From positions 1-64,000 of the forward strand of contig SAAC01000005.1 of the NCBI GenBank assembly GCA_009929605.1: a DNA stretch of 64,000 nt, in the 5' to 3' direction. The notes beneath the pieces are model-generated. The model searched no databases. It had not been told where the DNA came from and worked only from the letters and a program-made list of their open reading frames with translations. The translations under genes and the position numbers were made by a program. Positions within the stretch are counted from its first letter, which is position 1. Every line of letters starts with the position of its first letter. Source of the stretch: Negativicutes bacterium. GTDB lineage: Bacteria > Bacillota > Negativicutes > Veillonellales > Veillonellaceae. Shown in pieces: positions 25,910-33,633 of this stretch.

Positions 25910-25920
25910 TAATCCGCTAT

Positions 25921-26009
25921 GGAGAGGTGTCCGAGTGGTTTAAGGAGCTGGTCTTGAAAACCAGTGACTCCGCAAGGGGCCGTGGGTTCGAATCCCACCC
26001 TCTCCGCCA
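25921..26009 (+). tRNA. tRNA-Ser(UGA): tRNA-Ser (anticodon UGA), CCA encoded
   Basis: Acceptor stem GGAGAGG / CCTCTCC, anticodon stem CTGGT / ACCAG with loop CTTGAAA (anticodon TGA), a long variable arm typical of class II tRNAs (TGACTCCGCAAGGGGCC), T-arm GTGGGTTCGAATCCCAC, discriminator G and encoded CCA at 26007-26009. Confidence 0.97.
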
Positions 26010-26039
26010 CTAACTCTTAACTAAATAAAATAGCTGCGT

Positions 26040-26080
26040 AATGCTCTGAGTTCAGTTAAAATCTGACTTCGGGGCATTTC
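26040..26080 (+). terminator. Imperfect hairpin terminator after tRNA-Ser
   Basis: AATGCTCTGAGTTCAG pairs with CTGACTTCGGGGCATT in 15 of 16 positions counting G-T pairs, then TTCTTAAT. Confidence 0.7.
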
Positions 26081-26099
26081 TTAATATTCGCATTACAAC

Positions 26100-26265
26100 G
26101 CATTAGTGAGAAAATTTGCCCTATTTTTGCCCTATTGGAATTTTAGGGCAGCTATCCATGACGTTTGTTTAATTTAACAATAACATCTTGCTTTGCTGTT
26201 AGACGTGAAGACAAAGCAGGTCGTGCAAATAGTGATAGATTTATACGTTTAAATATATGTAAATT
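26100..26265 (-). pseudogene. Possible integration-site relic and gene tail
   Basis: Downstream of tRNA-Ser are two direct copies of TTTGCCCTA (26116-26124 and 26126-26135 region). On the minus strand a frame without a start codon reads FKRINLSLFARPALSSRL, then TAKQDVIVKLNKRHG, and stops at 26152-26154. A second minus-strand frame runs through NRAKIGQIFSLM, a phrase like the ends of some phage integrases. Both look like leftovers of an element that used the tRNA. No integrase gene remains, so this is a weak inference. Confidence 0.3.
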
Positions 26266-26267
26266 TA

Positions 26268-26309
26268 AAATACCCCGTCTCCAGACAATGTGTTGAAGGT
26301 GGGGTATTT
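26268..26309. terminator. Hairpin AAATACCCC/GGGGTATTT
   Basis: Perfect 9-bp stem with a 24-base loop that can pair further; A- and T-rich flanks on both sides make it a possible bidirectional terminator between the tRNA-side remnant and the secreted-protein gene. Confidence 0.55.
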
Positions 26310-26407
26310 GTGTTATAGTTTTTGTATCATGGCTGCAGTATGAATTTGAGCGTTATAGGTTAATCTTGTGCGTTAATAAGTATACTACTAGACCATTGTC
26401 ATTTGAG

Positions 26408-26890
26408 TTAATAATGTCTTAAATTTGGATAGTAAGTTCCTGTCATGGTATGCCATCCAATTGAGAAACCGCCAATAGCGCTTTGCATATATCCGTAAGG
26501 GCTACTCAAATCGACAGCTTTATAATTGCTTTTGCTGTAATCATATAAGTATGCTATATTCCAGGGGTCATCATAAACACGTATGAATACTTGTATAAAT
26601 TCTTTAGTATCTTTAGCTGGAACAACCCAGTCATTATTTCTATCAAGTACCAATCCAGAAACAGTTCTAACTGCAAAAACCACTCCTTTATTAGATTGAT
26701 CTAGTACTTTTACGGCTTTAGTATCAACATACGTCCCTACTCCCATATGTCCGTATGCGAGAGTATAATTCGGGTCTCCGTTTAAGTGTGGCGGGTAGGT
26801 ATATCCGCTAGCTGCTTGTACGGAAAACCCTACAAATGAGAAAATCCATAGTGCCAAAAAAGTTGTTAAGGATAAGAAAAACCGTTTCAT
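26408..26890 (-). CDS. Secreted protein of unknown function
   Basis: 160-aa protein not recognised as a known family. Seen: a clear Sec signal peptide (MKRFFLSLTTFLALWIFSFV, cleavage likely after VQAA), then a Tyr/Gly-rich mature part with YTLAYGHMGVGTYVD, and no cysteine or membrane segment after the signal. The start follows GGGGG. It lies in the accessory patch beyond tRNA-Ser and is transcribed toward it. An envelope or extracellular role is inferred from the signal only. Confidence 0.75.
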   Translation of the reverse strand: MKRFFLSLTTFLALWIFSFVGFSVQAASGYTYPPHLNGDPNYTLAYGHMGVGTYVDTKAVKVLDQSNKGVVFAVRTVSGLVLDRNNDWVVPAKDTKEFIQVFIRVYDDPWNIAYLYDYSKSNYKAVDLSSPYGYMQSAIGGFSIGWHTMTGTYYPNLRHY

Positions 26891-26943
26891 TTTAACATCC
26901 CCCTTGTATTAAAATTACTGCTATTATTAAACGGTATAATTAT

Positions 26944-27264
26944 TTATTCGTTACTAACGTCATAAACTCCTTTACGAGATATTTGATTGATTAAATTTTG
27001 AGTTTTACGATTATTTTTCTGGTCCATTTTGAAATTATTATTACTAATATATTTTTTATGGTCGAGGCCGTACTTTTCTGAAAAGTGGTGGGCGATGGAT
27101 GCTTTTAGTTTTTGCTCGAAATCAGTTAAATAGGGAAATAATAAATTTCTAAGCGTATTATCCGCTTTATCGATACAGGCTAATTCGTACATTGTGTCCA
27201 AACCTTGCCCGGTGAGCAGCAGAATTTGCTCATCGATGGATTGAAACGGTTTATCGTACAGCAT
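26944..27264 (-). pseudogene. Abi_2 (AbiD/F-like) gene with internal deletion
   Basis: 106-aa frame resembling the abortive-infection Abi_2 family: the N-terminus KPFQSIDEQILLLTGQGL is the family's usual opening, but it jumps straight into DTMYELACIDKADNTLRNLL, PYLTDFEQKLKASIAHHFSEKYG and HKKYISNNNF. The block with NYY(N/R)L..GY that normally lies between them (about 50 residues) is absent, and the C-terminal half is missing. The start follows AGGTG. Likely a non-functional remnant of a phage-defence gene; a shortened functional form is less likely. Confidence 0.65.
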
Positions 27265-27403
27265 AGCAACACCTACATGAGGCTATTTGACGTGCTTAGA
27301 CTTCAGAAAATTGATGGAAGATGTAGTTGAGGGGCTTTGCTTATTTGCGGTGTCTGTCGTATTTGTGGTTGCCGTCGTTGAAGATTCCGTCAAATTTTAA
27401 CTA

Positions 27404-27433
27404 CAAAAAAGCCCATGCGCGAGCATGGGCTTT
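27404..27433 (-). terminator. Terminator for the minus-strand remnant gene
   Basis: Stem AAAGCCCATG / CATGGGCTTT with 6-base loop; on the minus strand it is followed by a run of T (complement of 27405-27410). Confidence 0.85.
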
Positions 27434-27440
27434 CATCGTG

Positions 27441-27686
27441 CTATATGTTTTCTCTGATTTTGGGATCTTTTTTTATGTTAGCAATAGTTGTGGCTGTTTC
27501 CATGACGCAAGCACCGGTGGTAGAGCGAATATATTCTACCGCATCTGAGTGCTGAAAACTGCTTTTGTTTAGCAAATTGAAACGTCTAGCGATTTCGAGG
27601 GCATTATAATGTGAAATGGTCTGAATGCAGTAGTGATCTGTCTTTTCTATTTGGAGGTGCTGTTGTACAATGGTGCTATAGACGTG
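27441..27686 (-). pseudogene. Headless ORF, unknown family
   Basis: An open minus-strand frame of about 80 codons without ATG, GTG or TTG start reads HLQIEKTDHYCIQTISHY, NALEIARRFNLLNK, DAVEYIRSTTGACVME and NIKKDPKIRENI, ending at 27441-27443. Its composition looks coding and its own terminator follows, so it is probably a 5'-truncated gene. Across its upstream edge, GTGCT(G/A)TTGTACAATGG occurs twice 28 bp apart. The rest of 27265-27770 holds no other recognisable feature. Confidence 0.45.
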
Positions 27687-27791
27687 CTATTGTACAATGG
27701 AGGTATCGATCAGCCGATTGGCTGGAGTGGTTTCTCAACTTGTATGTGTATAGGATAAATAGTTAGCATTATGGTGAAAGTCGGTGATGGC

Positions 27792-28394
27792 ATGCAATTA
27801 CTTTGTTTTGGAGATAGTTTAACGAATGGCTATGATGTCCCTCGTGGCCTTGGTTGGGTTGAATTAGTGCAGAAGGAATTTCCAGATGTAGAAATTCAAA
27901 ATCATGGCATCGATGGAGATACATTACAAGGGATCTTGTATCGATTGGAACGAGTGAGTAGTTGTACAGGTAGTGCCAATAGTAAGGTGCCTTGCAGTGA
28001 TGGTGTCGCGGTTAGGAGAGCTGAAAATAAACGTTATATTTTCCTTATGGGCGGGTCCAATGATATTCTTATGGGGAGAGATGAAACGTATTGTTTTAAG
28101 AAAATGATAGAGCTCATCGCCTGTGCTCGTTCTAAAGGAGCTACACTGATAGTGGGACTGCCACCGCAAATCGATTTTGATATGGCTGGTCTCGATTTGA
28201 TCATGGTGCGATATATTGAATTACTTAAACAGTATTGTGCTGAACAACATATTGATACTATCGATTTTTACCGTGTAATCCATGATGCGGATATGCAAGG
28301 TAAACTCGTATTTGCCGGAGACGTGCACCCTAATGAGCCAGGTTACGCATTGATGGCTGAGAAAGCAAAAAAGGTACTCGCGCGATTGTTGTAG
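27792..28394 (+). CDS. SGNH/GDSL-family hydrolase
   Basis: Esterase or lipase of the SGNH fold; substrate unknown. Seen: block I LLCFGDSLTNGYDV with the catalytic Ser, block III GGSNDIL, and block V DVHPNEPGYALMA with the Asp-His pair. 200 aa, no signal peptide, so cytoplasmic. The ATG at 27792 was chosen since GGTGATGG precedes it and block I then begins as usual; an ATG at 27771 has no ribosome site. The terminator hairpin includes the last codons. Confidence 0.9.
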   Translation: MQLLCFGDSLTNGYDVPRGLGWVELVQKEFPDVEIQNHGIDGDTLQGILYRLERVSSCTGSANSKVPCSDGVAVRRAENKRYIFLMGGSNDILMGRDETYCFKKMIELIACARSKGATLIVGLPPQIDFDMAGLDLIMVRYIELLKQYCAEQHIDTIDFYRVIHDADMQGKLVFAGDVHPNEPGYALMAEKAKKVLARLL

Positions 28395-28412
28395 TCGCGT
28401 GAGTACCTTTTT
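28369..28412 (+). terminator. Terminator overlapping the end of the GDSL gene
   Basis: GGTACTCGCG / CGCG(T)GAGTACC stem begins inside the last codons of the hydrolase and is followed by TTTTT. Confidence 0.85.
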
Positions 28413-28430
28413 AAATGCCTTAATGCTTTA

Positions 28431-28796
28431 CTATTCTTTTAATCGCTTATAGTCCGATATAAGTGAATAAATATCTTCCTTGGCAATTGATGTGCCCCAT
28501 AATAGATAAGGGATCCCATAAAAGATTGTAATTAGGCTTAAATAATAAGGGCTAGATTCTTGAATACCCCAATAGGATAGAAGCGGAAATACAATACAGA
28601 AGGAATAAAGCATAAGTATTACAAGGAAGCCCATGATTATAAAAATAGGTAGAATGATACCACCTAATATTATACCTATAATAATGGAAGCTAGAGGTGC
28701 TATCAATATCAAAAGCAAAGTGCTTAGTGCACGAAAACATAATGATATCCAACTGACACCATACGGTTTAGTTTTGCTAGGCGTAGTCGTTGTCAT
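28431..28796 (-). CDS. Small membrane protein of unknown function
   Basis: 121 aa with about three hydrophobic spans (LCFRALSTLLLILIAPL, then IIIGIILGGIILPIFIIMGF and LVILMLYSFCIVFPLL) and a short charged tail. No family recognised. The ATG at 28796 follows AGGTGG; a GTG at 28805 overlaps that site. It sits 39 bp downstream of the secreted-protein gene on the same strand and may share its transcript. Confidence 0.65.
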   Translation of the reverse strand: MTTTTPSKTKPYGVSWISLCFRALSTLLLILIAPLASIIIGIILGGIILPIFIIMGFLVILMLYSFCIVFPLLSYWGIQESSPYYLSLITIFYGIPYLLWGTSIAKEDIYSLISDYKRLKE

Positions 28797-28835
28797 AGTT
28801 TCCACCTACCTTACTCGTAGCACTAATTTACTTTG

Positions 28836-29966
28836 CTAGTTTTTAGCTGTCGCAGATGCTAATACTGCGTAAGCCGTGCCTTTCACCAAGTCATAATCAG
28901 ATTCATTGTTGCTTGCCACAGTGACTGTTACCACAGTGTTATCGCTCAATGCTCCAATTGTTATAGCATATGGTCGTTGGTCTCCGTTAGGGGCAGATAC
29001 AAAGCCACTTTTGAGTCCGATGAATATATTTTTACTATCAATATATTCATAGTTAGCATCAGTTTTCACACCATCGTACATTTCGTTGTAGGCGAATAAT
29101 GTTTGCAATTCATTATCCGAGGCAAAGTGTTTTTGTTGTAAAGTTTTCAAGACGATAGCAGCATCAGCTGGTTGTTTCAATTGAATAGTCGTGCGCAATG
29201 CTTGGCCATTGACGATGGATTCGTTTACAACATTAGTGGTGAATGTGCTAGCAGTAGCGCCGTTCCCTGTGCTATAGGAATTCGATGTGCTCACATTATA
29301 ACCAGTTGTTTTTGCTGGCAATTTGAATGTATATGTGGAGTTGTTGAGTGTCACATCAAAGGCGTTTTGTGAATTTTCATCATACCGAGATTGCCATTTT
29401 GCTACTTCGCTACCCCGTATGGCTGTTGCGTCAGGAACGCGCATGATTGTAGACTGGCTCAATGAGGTGATAGCAGGCTTGTTTGCACTAGTTGTAGTTG
29501 CGGCTACTTTATTAGATGCTTCCTTGGTGACAGGCATGCTTTCAGAGAAACCGATGGAATCGTCCGCAATTGTTTCTGCATCCTCATCTACTACGATGGA
29601 GCTAAGGTTTACATTACCCACATCGGTGTTATCTAATACAGATGTGTAATTATTGGCGGTATTGCGAGTGGTAGTTGTGGTGTTTTTACCATTATTTAAA
29701 ATAATGCTGGATGTGGTGTAGGAACTAGAATCCATAGTGGTCATACGATTTGGATTACCAGTACCATTTTTGATATAACTAGGAGCTTCGACGGATGCTG
29801 CTTGGTCGAGTGCATTAGCGGAGGCCTCCATTTGTTGCTGAGATTGTTTTAATAGTGTTTGTAAATCCTTGAAGGATGCGCTAGTTGTATTGTCTGCGGC
29901 GAACGCAGCGAATGGTACTGTTGTCATAGCGATAACAGCGAGCGTTGTTAATACGTTTTTTTTCAT
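28836..29966 (-). CDS. Secreted Ser/Thr/Asn-rich protein of unknown function
   Basis: 376 aa. Seen: signal peptide MKKNVLTTLAVIAMTTVPFA with cleavage likely after AFA, a coiled-coil-like stretch (FKDLQTLLKQSQQQMEA), a long low-complexity Thr/Asn/Ser-rich middle, and a more ordered C-terminal part with a beta-rich pattern ending GTAYAVLASATAKN. The start at 29966 follows GGGAG. No family recognised; periplasmic or outer-membrane location is inferred. A minus-strand TATAAT lies near 30003-30008. Confidence 0.75.
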   Translation of the reverse strand: MKKNVLTTLAVIAMTTVPFAAFAADNTTSASFKDLQTLLKQSQQQMEASANALDQAASVEAPSYIKNGTGNPNRMTTMDSSSYTTSSIILNNGKNTTTTTRNTANNYTSVLDNTDVGNVNLSSIVVDEDAETIADDSIGFSESMPVTKEASNKVAATTTSANKPAITSLSQSTIMRVPDATAIRGSEVAKWQSRYDENSQNAFDVTLNNSTYTFKLPAKTTGYNVSTSNSYSTGNGATASTFTTNVVNESIVNGQALRTTIQLKQPADAAIVLKTLQQKHFASDNELQTLFAYNEMYDGVKTDANYEYIDSKNIFIGLKSGFVSAPNGDQRPYAITIGALSDNTVVTVTVASNNESDYDLVKGTAYAVLASATAKN

Positions 29967-30120
29967 TATGTTCATCTCCCAAAATTGTAATGTTATACGT
30001 CTATTATAGTACACGATGACTATGAAATTATTATGAAATATCCCGCTCGATGGGCATAAAATTCCTCATCAGGTGGTGTATAATAAATGTATATATATTT
30101 GTGAAAGCTAGGAGGCAACG

Positions 30121-33100
30121 ATGAACCTCACTATGTATATCGGACGGGCTGGCACGGGTAAAAGCTTCGCCTGTTATGAGCGTATCCGAGAAATAATTGA
30201 ACAAAACCCAGGGGAACCAATCATTTTACTCGTTCCAGAACCTGCTACATACAAGGTAGAGCGGGAGCTTGCTGAATTTATGCCAAATGGCGGTTTTACA
30301 ACGGTTCGTGTCGTTGGTTTTGGGCGCTTGGCGTATCAAGTATACCAATCCATTGGTACCGTTAAGGAACAATCGCGCAGTATTTCTGCAGTAGGCCGTA
30401 ATCTATTATTGCGCCTCATTATGAAGCGTTATAATGCAGAACTCGGTGTTCTGTCTCAAGCGGCGAAACGACCTGAGTTCTCTGACGTATTACAAGGGTT
30501 ATTTTCTGAATTCAAATCCTTCCGCGTTGAAGCTAGTGATTTAGCAAAGGGTGCCGAGCAGGTACATTCCGAGTCGTTGGCGAGAAAACTTGCTGAGCTA
30601 GCGAAACTCATGGAGGCTTACGAAACCGAATTAGCCAAACATGGTGAAAGCGATTTAGATCCACTTATCGAGCTTGTACAAGCCCTGCCAGAATCACCAT
30701 TAATGACAAATGCCCATGTATTCGTAGATGGTTTCCATTGGTTTACACCGGTTCACTATGAACTATTGTATACTTTGTTTGATTTGGCAAAGGAATCTGT
30801 CATAACAGTTAATCTTCCGGTAGACCCAAAGGAACGAATGAAACATCGAAATCGAGGGGCACTATTCAGCCGTCCTCGTGAAATTTATGATACCCTTCAT
30901 GAGCGCTATGGAAATCAGATTAATGAACGCACCTTCGATAGTGCAAAACGTTTTGAGGCGCCTGTTTTGACAGCCTTGGAACAGGAATTCTTTGCCAGTC
31001 CTGTGCGGTCCTCAAACAATACCGTTGGGCTCACACAAATTCCCCTTATAAAAGGCTATAACCGTGACTGTGAAGCCGATGAGGTGTGCCGACATATCCT
31101 CCACTACATGGAACAACCCCGTGCACGGTGGCGTGATGTAGGCATTATGCTGCGCGAATCCGAAACCTATGGGGATACCTTAGAAAAAGCGCTCACACGC
31201 TATGAAATTCCCCATTTCATCGACCGTCAACGACCTATGAAAACACATCCATTGTCTGAGTTTTTAGCAGATATATTCGAAATTGTTCGCTCTAATTATG
31301 GACATGATGTATTATTCCGTTGGTTAAAAACAGATTTATTGCCTGTTACTCGTGAAGAGGTAGATGAATTAGAAAATTATTGCTTGGAATTCGGTATACG
31401 TCATTACCAATGGGAAAAGGAATGGACCTATACACGAGGAGTCAATAGTGCCTTTCTGAAGGGGCCTCAATTGGATGAGGACGGAAATCCTATAAAATAC
31501 TCTGAGGAACTTAGGTTAGAGCGGGTCAATGCTACACATAAAAAAATTATGGACGCCTTGGAGCCTTGGTTTGAGTTTGCCCTTGAACCACATACAGGCC
31601 GCGAGTGGTGTTCTAAACTCTATGAAGTGTTAGAGAATTTTGAGGTGCCCACACAATTGTATCAATGGGCGCAAGAGGCAGAGCAGGCTAATGATTTAGA
31701 GGCGAAGGCTAGTCACGAGCAAATGTATAGTGCCGTGATGAGCTTCTTTGATGAAGTGATGGCTATTGCTGATGAGGACGAATTGACTCTAGATGAAATG
31801 GCCCTTCTCATGGAAGAAGGTCTAGAGGACGTAAATTACTCTATGATTCCACCGACCCTTGATCACGTGGTGGTAACGACGGTGGAACGTGGATATAGTC
31901 AGTCCTGGAAACAAGTGTTTGTCATGGGGCTCAATCAAGGTATATTCCCACAGAGTATGGGAGACGAAGGACTTATTAAGGACCGCGAGCGGGAAGAATT
32001 AGCTAGTGTTGGCATTACCCTCGCTGAAGGGGCATTGCCGAAGGCCTTCAACGAGAATTTCTTGTTTTATTTGGCTTGTACGCGGGCGAAACAGCAATTA
32101 ACATTATCCTTTGCTGGTGCCGGTACAGAGGGTGATGCCATGGAGAGTGCCCTCGCGGTGAAACGCTTGCAAAACATGGCGTACTGCTCCAAGGAAACCT
32201 TTGTGCCCCTCAGCATTCAAGAGGATACTGAGTCCGATTATTTATGGCGCCCTAATCAGAGCTTAGCGTTGTTATCTTCTCGTTGGGCGGAACTCCTAGG
32301 AGGAGAATCCGTATCTCCTGTATGGTGGGGGCTCTATAACTGGGCCTGTGAAAGCACCGTCTATCGTCCACGCCTCGCAGAGGTGACTCGTGGTATTCGA
32401 GATAATAATGCGGTACCGCTCATAGATCAAGACGTTATTAATGGATTATTCCTCAAGGATAATTACATGAGTGGCTCTGTGACGCGGTTGGAACGATTCC
32501 AACAATGTCCGTTTAGTTTCTATGCTCAATATGGACTCAAACTGGAGGAACGACCTATTCGGACCTTTGGGGCACCTGAAATTGGGACATTCTTGCATGA
32601 AAATTTGCGCCGTTTAGGGGAGCATCTATTAGAGCAAAATAGACAATGGCGTGACTTAGATGACGAGGAACGCAATACCCTATGTGAACAAGTGGCAACG
32701 GATCTTATCAACGAAGATGTATACATGAAGGAAGAAAGTGATGCGTACCAAAAACAAGTACAACAACGCTTGATTCAAACGTTAAAACGTACGGTGTACC
32801 GTCTTACAGACTGGTCGAAGAAAAGTGACTTTAATACGGTGTACCTGGAACAATCATTTGGTGGTTATGACGGTTGGCCGTCCATTGATGTAGCCTTGGG
32901 TAATAATCGGTTCTTGAAATTGCGTGGTCAAATCGACCGTGTTGATGAATATATGTATGATGGGCAAACTTATGGGGCTGTCATCGATTATAAATCAGGC
33001 GGTACAAGGATATCGGGACAAGAGGTGTACTATGGTCTCAAGCTACAGCTCATGACGTACTTGCTAGCCTTAAAATCATCGGGTAAAACGAAGGAAACTA

Positions 33101-33633
33101 ATTACTCTATCCTTCCCGCTGGTGCTATTTATACGTATGTGAAAAATCCACAAATCAAGGCGGATGGACCGGTAACAAAGGCTGAAGCCGCTGAACTATC
33201 CATGGTACAAGATGATATTAAAAATAGTGGTTATTTTGCTGATGATCCGGAAATTTTGATGCACATGGATGACATCCAACCTGGTGCGAAATCTTCACCA
33301 TATGTGCCTGTTCGTATTACTGCAAAAGGGGCCATTCATGGCAGCGATAAATATAAGGTTAAGAGTACTGATGAATTTAATCTCATGACTGAATATGCAT
33401 CTCACGTTATGGCTGAGGCAGGCCAAAAAATCGGTCATGGTGAATTTCCTATCAAACCTTACAATATAGATAAACGAATTCCTTGTACATATTGTGATTA
33501 CCGCACCGTATGTCGTTTCGATAGTACCCAAAATAGCTATAATTATTTACAAAAATTAGATGAAAGTACGGCATTGGATAAAATGCGTGAGGCCTTGGGA
33601 AAAGGAGGTGACAATGATGAAATGGACAGCTGA
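30121..33633 (+). CDS. addB: ATP-dependent helicase/deoxyribonuclease subunit B
   Basis: Subunit of the AddAB double-strand-break resection machine. Seen: N-terminal Walker A GRAGTGKSFACYERI, inactive-helicase-like body with LACTRAKQQLTLSFAG, C-terminal RecB-type nuclease with GTFLHE and VIDYKSGG, and the iron-sulfur cysteines in FQQCPFSF and CTYCDYRTVC. 1170 aa is the family length. The start follows AGGAGGCAACG. It overlaps addA by 20 bp. Confidence 0.97.
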   Translation: MNLTMYIGRAGTGKSFACYERIREIIEQNPGEPIILLVPEPATYKVERELAEFMPNGGFTTVRVVGFGRLAYQVYQSIGTVKEQSRSISAVGRNLLLRLIMKRYNAELGVLSQAAKRPEFSDVLQGLFSEFKSFRVEASDLAKGAEQVHSESLARKLAELAKLMEAYETELAKHGESDLDPLIELVQALPESPLMTNAHVFVDGFHWFTPVHYELLYTLFDLAKESVITVNLPVDPKERMKHRNRGALFSRPREIYDTLHERYGNQINERTFDSAKRFEAPVLTALEQEFFASPVRSSNNTVGLTQIPLIKGYNRDCEADEVCRHILHYMEQPRARWRDVGIMLRESETYGDTLEKALTRYEIPHFIDRQRPMKTHPLSEFLADIFEIVRSNYGHDVLFRWLKTDLLPVTREEVDELENYCLEFGIRHYQWEKEWTYTRGVNSAFLKGPQLDEDGNPIKYSEELRLERVNATHKKIMDALEPWFEFALEPHTGREWCSKLYEVLENFEVPTQLYQWAQEAEQANDLEAKASHEQMYSAVMSFFDEVMAIADEDELTLDEMALLMEEGLEDVNYSMIPPTLDHVVVTTVERGYSQSWKQVFVMGLNQGIFPQSMGDEGLIKDREREELASVGITLAEGALPKAFNENFLFYLACTRAKQQLTLSFAGAGTEGDAMESALAVKRLQNMAYCSKETFVPLSIQEDTESDYLWRPNQSLALLSSRWAELLGGESVSPVWWGLYNWACESTVYRPRLAEVTRGIRDNNAVPLIDQDVINGLFLKDNYMSGSVTRLERFQQCPFSFYAQYGLKLEERPIRTFGAPEIGTFLHENLRRLGEHLLEQNRQWRDLDDEERNTLCEQVATDLINEDVYMKEESDAYQKQVQQRLIQTLKRTVYRLTDWSKKSDFNTVYLEQSFGGYDGWPSIDVALGNNRFLKLRGQIDRVDEYMYDGQTYGAVIDYKSGGTRISGQEVYYGLKLQLMTYLLALKSSGKTKETNYSILPAGAIYTYVKNPQIKADGPVTKAEAAELSMVQDDIKNSGYFADDPEILMHMDDIQPGAKSSPYVPVRITAKGAIHGSDKYKVKSTDEFNLMTEYASHVMAEAGQKIGHGEFPIKPYNIDKRIPCTYCDYRTVCRFDSTQNSYNYLQKLDESTALDKMREALGKGGDNDEMDS

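Noticed and set aside
28431-28796. Small membrane protein as a toxin of a toxin-antitoxin pair
   Set aside because: At 121 aa with three spans and no partner gene, nothing specific supports it.
33560-33633. Possible frameshift or fusion between addB and addA
   Set aside because: The overlap is explained by a normal start at 33614 with AAAGGAGGTGA before it; both proteins are full-length.
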